Shown here: piece by piece, positions 6,584-11,060 of the stretch
Layout: each line of letters begins with the position of its first letter
Numbering within the stretch: position 1 is the stretch's first letter
NCBI GenBank assembly: GCA_900552545.1
Contig: USAL01000058.1
Location: 1 to 11,060 of the forward strand
DNA: 11,060 nt
Reading direction: 5' to 3'
From: an uncultured Sutterella sp.
GTDB taxonomy: Bacteria > Pseudomonadota > Gammaproteobacteria > Burkholderiales > Burkholderiaceae_F
Position numbers and translations under genes: made by a program
Notes under the pieces: model-generated
Database searches by the model: none
What the model was told of the DNA's origin: nothing
The model's input: the letters and a program-made list of their open reading frames with translations, nothing else

Positions 6584-6619
6584 ATGAGGGCGCGTCGAGT
6601 CCAGGTAAGGAATTTTTGA
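6584..6619 (+). CDS. Possible 11-residue Arg-rich leader peptide before yihY
   Basis: ATG 6584 to TGA 6617-6619 encodes MRARRVQVRNF, with four Arg in eleven residues. A good Shine-Dalgarno (AAGGGA, 6573-6578) lies 5 bases before the ATG, better than those of several proven genes here. Its TGA overlaps the TTG start proposed for yihY (TTGA), an arrangement typical of translational coupling. The mini-ORF follows directly after a terminator-like hairpin. No family similarity can be judged at this length; it may be chance. Confidence 0.35.
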   Translation: MRARRVQVRNF

Positions 6620-8100
6620 CCCCGAAGCACCACCCGAAAAGCAGCACCATGAACAGAAAGCAGATGAGCATTAAGGAAAAGATCCGGCAGAAGGGGTGGC
6701 TTGCGAGCATCCGCACCTTGATGCGCTTTGTGGCCGACCGCGCCTCCGAAATCGAGATCGTCGAGGTTGCAAGTTCGATGGCGCTGACGACGCTTCTGGC
6801 GCTCGTGCCGGTGTTGGCTCTGTCGCTTGCGTTGTTTGCGGCGTTTCCCAGTTTTGAGGGAGCAAGAAAAAGTCTCGAAGAGCTTATCGCGATGAGCTTT
6901 CTCCCCGAGCAGTACTCGAGCGTTCTCATCGGCTATCTCAACGAATTCACGAGTCACGCGGCAGGGCTGACGACATTCGGTCTCATCGGTTTGGCGGTTA
7001 CGGCGCTTCTCTTGATCGACAAGCTTTTTGTGACCGTCAACCGCATCTTCAAGGTCAAGGCGATGCGCACGTGGCAGACGCGCGCGAAGATCAACTGCGC
7101 GCTACTTACGATTGGACCGGTGGCATTGGCGCTTTCCTTTTCGATCACGGTCAAGCTCACTGCGATGGCGCTTCAGGGGGTGGAGAGCAGCACCGCCTCG
7201 TTTTTGTACAGCTTGGGCCAGGTTGTGCTGCAGAGCTTTTGCTTTGCCGTGATCTACAAGTACGTGCCCGCCTGCCGCGTGCACTTTACGCACGCGCTCA
7301 TGGGCGGCGTGCTCGTGGTGCTCTGCGGACAGATCGTGAAGCAAGCCTTCGAGTATTACATCACCGCGGGGACGCTCACCAACATCTACGGCGCCTTCGT
7401 GGCGCTGCCCGTGCTGATCGTCTGGATCTACATCGCCTGGTTTCTCTTTTTCGCAGGCGCGGCGGTGACGGCGACGATCCCCAAGCTCACGGCAGGGCGC
7501 TTTCTTGACAGCTACCGTACCGGAAACGACTTCCTCACGGGGTTGGCGATGCTGCGCGAGCTTGTGCTTCTGCGCTTAAAGGGTGAGCCCCCGATCATGA
7601 CGACCGAACAGTTCTGCGACGCGGTCGATACCTACCCAGAGGCTGCCGAGCGCATTCTCTCGATGCTTGCCTCGGCGCGCTACATTGCCTCGGCCACGGG
7701 CGGCGAGGGTGCGCACGGCTGGGTGCTCGTGGTCGACACGCAGCAGGCGACGCTTCTCAAGATGTTCGAAACCTTCGCCGTGAGCGGACAAAATACGCTC
7801 GTGCGCGAGTCTCTGACCTGCGCCGATTCGGCGCAGGGGTCGCTTGCCCACTGGTGGCGGTCGCTCGCAGGAGCGAGCGCGCTCACGACGCCTCTGGCCC
7901 AGATTTTTGCCGAGCCTGATTCAAAGCCGGTTTCCGAGTCAACTGATGAGTCGGCTCCCGAGTCAGCCGATGCGCCCGAGGCGATTGAAACGACTGAAAC
8001 GTCCGTCACGGTGTCCGTTCCTGCGTCCGAAACTGAAGGCGAATGCTCCCCGGCCGCGGCAGCGCCGGCAGAAATTGAGCCCTCCGCACAGGCAAAATGA
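6616..8100 (+). CDS. YihY/virulence factor BrkB family inner-membrane protein
   Basis: 494 residues from TTG 6616. Numbered from there, six hydrophobic spans are visible at about 52-77, 118-139, 159-181, 198-217, 227-247 and 259-286. The sequence follows E. coli YihY: LTTLLALVPVLALSLALFAA, GLIGLAVTALLLID, then a NIYGAFVALPVLIVWIYIAW stretch like IYGVLAVIPILFVWVYWTW. The family was once called RNase BN by mistake; its function is unknown, perhaps transport or envelope related. After the membrane part comes a soluble domain (about 310-435) seen in longer homologues, then a low-complexity Ser/Glu/Pro/Ala tail of about 65 residues. The start is uncertain: TTG has AAGGA 4-5 bases before it, while ATG 6649 (483 residues) and ATG 6664 have no clear ribosome site. 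It is divergent from proS. The tsaB gene follows after 70 bases with no terminator visible. Confidence 0.9.
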   Translation: MTPKHHPKSSTMNRKQMSIKEKIRQKGWLASIRTLMRFVADRASEIEIVEVASSMALTTLLALVPVLALSLALFAAFPSFEGARKSLEELIAMSFLPEQYSSVLIGYLNEFTSHAAGLTTFGLIGLAVTALLLIDKLFVTVNRIFKVKAMRTWQTRAKINCALLTIGPVALALSFSITVKLTAMALQGVESSTASFLYSLGQVVLQSFCFAVIYKYVPACRVHFTHALMGGVLVVLCGQIVKQAFEYYITAGTLTNIYGAFVALPVLIVWIYIAWFLFFAGAAVTATIPKLTAGRFLDSYRTGNDFLTGLAMLRELVLLRLKGEPPIMTTEQFCDAVDTYPEAAERILSMLASARYIASATGGEGAHGWVLVVDTQQATLLKMFETFAVSGQNTLVRESLTCADSAQGSLAHWWRSLAGASALTTPLAQIFAEPDSKPVSESTDESAPESADAPEAIETTETSVTVSVPASETEGECSPAAAAPAEIEPSAQAK

Positions 8101-8170
8101 TGAGCCGCAGTCAGCCGCATAGAGCCGAACACAACACAAATCAAATCCATTTCAAACAAAGAGAATCCAA

Positions 8171-8890
8171 GTGCCCACGATCCTAGCTTTTGATACCGCA
8201 ACCGAAGCGCTTTCCGTCGCGCTGATTCAGGGCGAGTCGGTGATCGACGAAGTGGTCGACGCCGAGCCCAACCGCCACACCGAAAAGCTCATTGCCGTCG
8301 TCGACGCCATGCTCGCCAAGCACGCACTGGCGCTTGCCTCGGTCGACGCGATCGCCTTCGGAGCCGGGCCCGGCGCCTTTACGGGACTGCGCGTAGCCTG
8401 CGGCGTTGCGCAGGGCATGGGCTGGGCGGCCGGAAAGCCCCTGCTTGCGGCGTCAAACCTCGAAGCCACCGCGCGGCATGCGGCAAATCTGGGTTTTCGC
8501 GGACGGCTTCTCGTTGCGCACGACGCGCGCATGCACGAGTGCTACATGGCGGTCTTTGAGGTTGAGGGTGATAAGGAAGGCGAAGTGAGTGTTCACCAGC
8601 TTGCCGCGCCCGAGCTTGTGAAGCCCGTGATGATTGCCGAGGCTGCCCGCACGCATGCCGTTGAGGCCGCTGCGGGAAGCGCCTTTGCGGCGTATGCCGA
8701 GGACATCATGCTTCCCGAGGGCACGACCGTGCTCGAGCCCTTTGCGACCACCGCGGCCGACATCGCCCGCGTGGGACTTGCGTTGTACATTGCGGGCCGC
8801 ACGACGCGCGCCGAAGCGGCCGCTCCCCTTTACGTGCGCAACCGCGTGGCGCTCACGATCGAGGAGCGCCGCGCCGGAGAAAAGCTCTGA
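8171..8890 (+). CDS. tsaB: tRNA threonylcarbamoyladenosine biosynthesis protein TsaB
   Basis: 239 residues, close to E. coli TsaB (231). Together with TsaD, TsaE and TsaC it makes the t6A modification at position 37 of ANN-reading tRNAs; TsaB is the non-catalytic partner of TsaD. Signatures are the N-terminal ASKHA-fold strand ILAFDTATEALSVAL (4-18), GAGPGAFTGLRVA (64-76) matching the family's GPGSFTGLR motif, and DARMHECYMAVF (118-129). GTG at 8171 is chosen because homologues begin at this strand; a purine-rich AAAGAGA precedes it by a few bases. The stop overlaps the ATG of rimI in TGATG, so the two are probably translated in a coupled way. The genes for TsaC, TsaD and TsaE are not in the window. 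Confidence 0.96.
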   Translation: MPTILAFDTATEALSVALIQGESVIDEVVDAEPNRHTEKLIAVVDAMLAKHALALASVDAIAFGAGPGAFTGLRVACGVAQGMGWAAGKPLLAASNLEATARHAANLGFRGRLLVAHDARMHECYMAVFEVEGDKEGEVSVHQLAAPELVKPVMIAEAARTHAVEAAAGSAFAAYAEDIMLPEGTTVLEPFATTAADIARVGLALYIAGRTTRAEAAAPLYVRNRVALTIEERRAGEKL

Positions 8891-9378
8891 TGACTGCCGA
8901 AAAAGACATCCAGGGCGAAACGCTTCGCGCGATGACCGCCTCCGACCTCGAGGCGGTGGCTTCTCTTGCCCGGCGTGCCGATCCTTTCGGGTGGACGCTT
9001 CGCAACTTTCAGGATGCGCTTGCCTCCGGCTACCCCATGACCGTGCTTGAGGTTGGGGGCGTCATCGCAGGCTACTGCGTCGTCATGATCGTGATCGACG
9101 AGGCCGAGCTTCTAGAAATCGCCGTTGATCCCCCGATGCAGGGCGCAGGGCGCGGAAAGACGCTTCTCGCGGCCGCTCTTGCCGCCGCGCGCGAGGGTGC
9201 GGCGCGGCTCATGCATCTCGAAGTGCGCGAGAGCAACGCGCGGGCGCGTAAAATGTACCGCTCAGCCGGTTTTTCCGAAGTCGGCCGCCGCCGCGGCTAC
9301 TATCCGACGGCCGAGGGCAGGGAGGATGCGATCCTGATGACGAAGGATCTGCAGGCGCTCCCCGCACAGCAGGATTAA
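8890..9378 (+). CDS. rimI: Ribosomal protein S18-alanine N-acetyltransferase RimI
   Basis: 162 residues of the GNAT fold (E. coli RimI 148). RimI acetylates the N-terminal alanine of ribosomal protein S18 with acetyl-CoA. Visible parts are the strand before the cofactor loop (ELLEIAVDP, 73-81), the pyrophosphate loop MQGAGRGKTLL (83-93), then LEVRESNARARKMYRSAGF (110-128) with E111, N116 and Y123 at positions expected for catalysis, and GYYPTAEGREDAILM, almost word for word the E. coli ending. It starts inside the tsaB stop codon (1-base overlap). That adjacency is common among proteobacteria and supports RimI over another GNAT enzyme. The ten residues before the fold and the short tail account for the extra length. 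Confidence 0.95.
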   Translation: MTAEKDIQGETLRAMTASDLEAVASLARRADPFGWTLRNFQDALASGYPMTVLEVGGVIAGYCVVMIVIDEAELLEIAVDPPMQGAGRGKTLLAAALAAAREGAARLMHLEVRESNARARKMYRSAGFSEVGRRRGYYPTAEGREDAILMTKDLQALPAQQD

Positions 9379-9380
9379 AA

Positions 9381-9395
9381 CGAGCCTCAGGCTCG
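9381..9395. other. Short hairpin after rimI
   Basis: CGAGCC (9381-9386) and GGCTCG (9390-9395) form a perfect 6-bp stem with a 3-base loop, two bases after the rimI stop. No T-run follows on the plus strand, so it may stabilise the 3' end of the tsaB-rimI message rather than terminate it. Confidence 0.35.
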
Positions 9396-9430
9396 CAGAC
9401 ACAACAAAAGAACGACCGCAAAAGCCTCAC

Positions 9431-9436
9431 TATATA
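9431..9436 (+). promoter_or_regulatory. Possible -10 element for the uracil-DNA glycosylase gene
   Basis: TATATA stands out in an otherwise GC-rich spacer, 26 bases before the ATG. No -35 word is found at the right distance (AAGAAC lies there), so the gene may equally be transcribed from tsaB-rimI. Confidence 0.25.
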
Positions 9437-9462
9437 GGCCACCTTCACCGGGAACCCATGTG

Positions 9463-10491
9463 ATGACGTTAAGCCGAGAGCAAAGCCGGATCTGGCAGGC
9501 CATGAACATTGGCGCGCAGTGGATTCTGAGATCGTCTGAGGATCCGCTCCTAGCCGACGCCCCGCAGGCGTCGCGGCGCGCTGTTGCGCCTGCCGCTTCT
9601 GCCGCAGCGCCGGTCGCCAGCCTCAAGCCTACGACGCATTCGGCTCAGTCACTGCAGGCGCGGGTGCCGTCTTCGGCGCATCCCGCGGCAGCGCGTCTTG
9701 GCTCTTCTCCTGCGCCCGCACGTCCTGCGGCCGAGAAAAAGGCCCTTTCGACCATTACCAGCCTCAAGCCCGCAACGCGCGCTCCCGTTGCCGCCCGCAC
9801 CCCCGTGCGTGCGCCCCGGCCGATGCCGCATGCGGCGAGTGCCGCGCACGAGGCCGTGGCCGACGCGCAGCTTGTTTCTGAAGTGAAAACCGCCCCGTGG
9901 GAGGCCATCCCCGACATCGTCAACCGCTGCCGCGCCTGCATGAAGGCCGACACGCGCCAGCACACGGTCTGCGCCGATGGGGCGCCAGGCTGTCCCATGG
10001 TGCTGATCGGCGAAGCTCCCGGGCGCGACGAAGATCTGCAGGGCATTCCCTTTGTTGGCAAAAGCGGCGAACTTCTCAATAAAATCCTTGCCGCCTGCGG
10101 TCTGCAAAGGGGGCGCGAGGTCGCCATCGTCAACGTTCTCAAGTGCCGCCCGCCGAGAAACCGTGATCCGCGCCCGGACGAGGCCGCGGCCTGCGCGGCG
10201 TTTCTTGACCGGCAGTTGGAGCTTCTCGCCCCCCAAGTGATCGTTCTCATGGGCCGGCAGGCGATGCAGCGGATTCTGAACCGCACCGACAGGCTCGATG
10301 CGCTGCGCGGCAAGCGCTGGACCCTTACGGTTGCGGGGCGCGAGGTGCCCGTCGTCGTGACGTATCACCCCTCGAGCCTCTTGAGAAATCCCGTGGACAA
10401 GGAAAAGGGGTGGCACGACTTCATCTTCGCCCGCTCGATTCTGCGCGAGCAAAAGAGTGAAAAAACGGACGTTTCCGGGGCGAGCACTTGA
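9463..10491 (+). CDS. Uracil-DNA glycosylase, family 4 type with Fe-S cluster
   Basis: 342 residues from ATG 9463 (a GTG directly before it is an alternative). It removes uracil from DNA to begin base-excision repair. The catalytic domain (about 145-335) has GEAPGRDED (183-191) in place of the water-activating motif, IPFVGKSGELLNKIL, the NVLKCRPPRNRDP segment, and HPSSLLRN from H302. Four cysteines fit the 4Fe-4S cluster of family 4: C156 and C159 (CRAC), C228 and C244. Before it lies an Ala/Pro/Arg-rich stretch (about 30-125) with no fold in sight, containing SLKPTT and SLKPAT as a short repeat; the first 25 residues (LSREQSRIWQAMNIGAQWIL) look helical. Burkholderiales members of this family often carry such a linker. 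GGGA (9450-9453) may serve as ribosome site. It follows rimI by 84 bases. Confidence 0.93.
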   Translation: MTLSREQSRIWQAMNIGAQWILRSSEDPLLADAPQASRRAVAPAASAAAPVASLKPTTHSAQSLQARVPSSAHPAAARLGSSPAPARPAAEKKALSTITSLKPATRAPVAARTPVRAPRPMPHAASAAHEAVADAQLVSEVKTAPWEAIPDIVNRCRACMKADTRQHTVCADGAPGCPMVLIGEAPGRDEDLQGIPFVGKSGELLNKILAACGLQRGREVAIVNVLKCRPPRNRDPRPDEAAACAAFLDRQLELLAPQVIVLMGRQAMQRILNRTDRLDALRGKRWTLTVAGREVPVVVTYHPSSLLRNPVDKEKGWHDFIFARSILREQKSEKTDVSGAST

Positions 10492-10562
10492 CGTGAATCT
10501 GACGCGGACTTGACGAGATTCTTATCCCCAATCCCCCCAATCCTTAAGAACCCAATTTCGTA

Positions 10563-10578
10563 GGCCGAGCTTTCGGCC
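10563..10578. other. Stem-loop in the UDG-lapB spacer
   Basis: GGCCGA (10563-10568) and TCGGCC (10573-10578) form a perfect 6-bp stem with a 4-base loop, 27 bases before the lapB ATG. No T-run follows. The same 114-base spacer holds a near-tandem CCCCAATCC repeat (10527-10542) and a lone TTGACG (10510-10515) without a matching -10. Confidence 0.35.
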
Positions 10579-10605
10579 CACTCCCCAACACACGAGCATT
10601 ACGAC

Positions 10606-11060
10606 ATGGAATTCGAACTTTGGTACCTGATCGCGGTTCCGCTTCTTTTTGCCTCCGGCTGGTGGCTGCGCGGACTTGATGCGCGCCAGCGCAAGGGCGA
10701 GCGCAACAACATTGACGATCAGTACTTCAAGGGCCTTTCCCTTCTTTTGTCCGACGAGCCCGACAAGGCGATCGACGTCTTCATCGAGGTCGTGCGCCTT
10801 GACGAAGACACGATTGAGCTGCACCACGCCCTGGGCAACCTCTTTCGCCGCCGCGGACAGTTTGACCGCGCGATCCGTCTGCACAGCTTTCTTGTGAACC
10901 GCGCCGAGCTTCCCGAGCGCGAGCGCGCCAAGGCGATGAGCGAGTTGGCGCTCGACTATCTGAAGGCCGGCATGTACGACCGTGCCGAGGCGGCTTATGA
11001 GGCTCTTGCCGACTTCAAGGGGCGCGAGCACGAGGCCAACGAAGCGCTCATGCACATCTA
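10606..11060 (+). CDS. lapB: Lipopolysaccharide assembly protein LapB, 5' part
   Basis: 151 complete codons are visible and the frame is still open at the window edge. LapB (YciM) is an inner-membrane anchored protein that works with FtsH to control LpxC level and so LPS synthesis. The N-terminus has one hydrophobic span (about 5-22, ending WWLRG) followed by a charged segment DARQRKGERNN, as in E. coli. Tetratricopeptide repeats follow at about 36-69 (YFKGLSLLLSDEPDKAIDVF), 70-103 (LHHALGNLFRRRGQFDRAI) and 107-141 (AMSELALDYLKAGMYDRAEA). The rubredoxin-like metal domain expected at the C-terminus lies outside. ATG 10606 fits the family start exactly; no strong Shine-Dalgarno precedes it. The usual partner gene lapA is not directly upstream here. 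Confidence 0.93.
   Translation, partial: MEFELWYLIAVPLLFASGWWLRGLDARQRKGERNNIDDQYFKGLSLLLSDEPDKAIDVFIEVVRLDEDTIELHHALGNLFRRRGQFDRAIRLHSFLVNRAELPERERAKAMSELALDYLKAGMYDRAEAAYEALADFKGREHEANEALMHI

Noticed and set aside
6264..6929. Upstream extension of the proS frame
   Set aside because: It overlaps yihY on the opposite strand and the divergent control region, and homologues begin at MRARQF.

Overview
This is an ordinary stretch of bacterial core genome. It is GC-rich, with many Leu codons written CTT, and protein similarity points to a betaproteobacterium of the Burkholderiales. A Sutterella-like gut lineage is my best guess, but that is an inference from gene content and codon style, not from a marker gene. 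No mobile element, CRISPR array, rRNA or tRNA was seen.

Layout: (1) 1-531, the 3' part of suhB (inositol monophosphatase family). (2) 532-806, an intergenic region with a chain of stem-loops ending in a very strong intrinsic terminator at 703-757. (3) 807-3542, mutS, complete. (4) A hairpin between convergent genes, then 3632-4246 on the minus strand, a FixJ-type response regulator with no kinase beside it. (5) 4506-6263 on the minus strand, proS (prolyl-tRNA synthetase), full length in homology but cut by one in-frame TGA at 4788-4790, exactly between the catalytic and anticodon-binding domains. (6) 6264-6615, a divergent control region with opposed -10-like elements, a symmetric inverted repeat, an intrinsic terminator and an 11-codon Arg-rich mini-ORF that runs into the next gene. 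(7) 6616-8100, a YihY-family membrane protein. (8) 8171-9378, tsaB and rimI overlapping by one base. (9) 9463-10491, a family-4-type (Fe-S) uracil-DNA glycosylase. (10) 10606-11060, the 5' part of lapB.

The genes are housekeeping: DNA repair (mutS, UDG), translation (proS, tsaB for the t6A tRNA modification, rimI for ribosomal protein acetylation), envelope (lapB, YihY) and regulation. tsaB-rimI look like one translationally coupled unit, and the UDG gene follows after 84 bases.

I did not find a new multi-gene system. The points most worth a second look are the in-frame TGA in an essential tRNA synthetase, the structured suhB-mutS spacer (possible small RNA or long 3' UTR), and the terminator plus mini-ORF leader of yihY.
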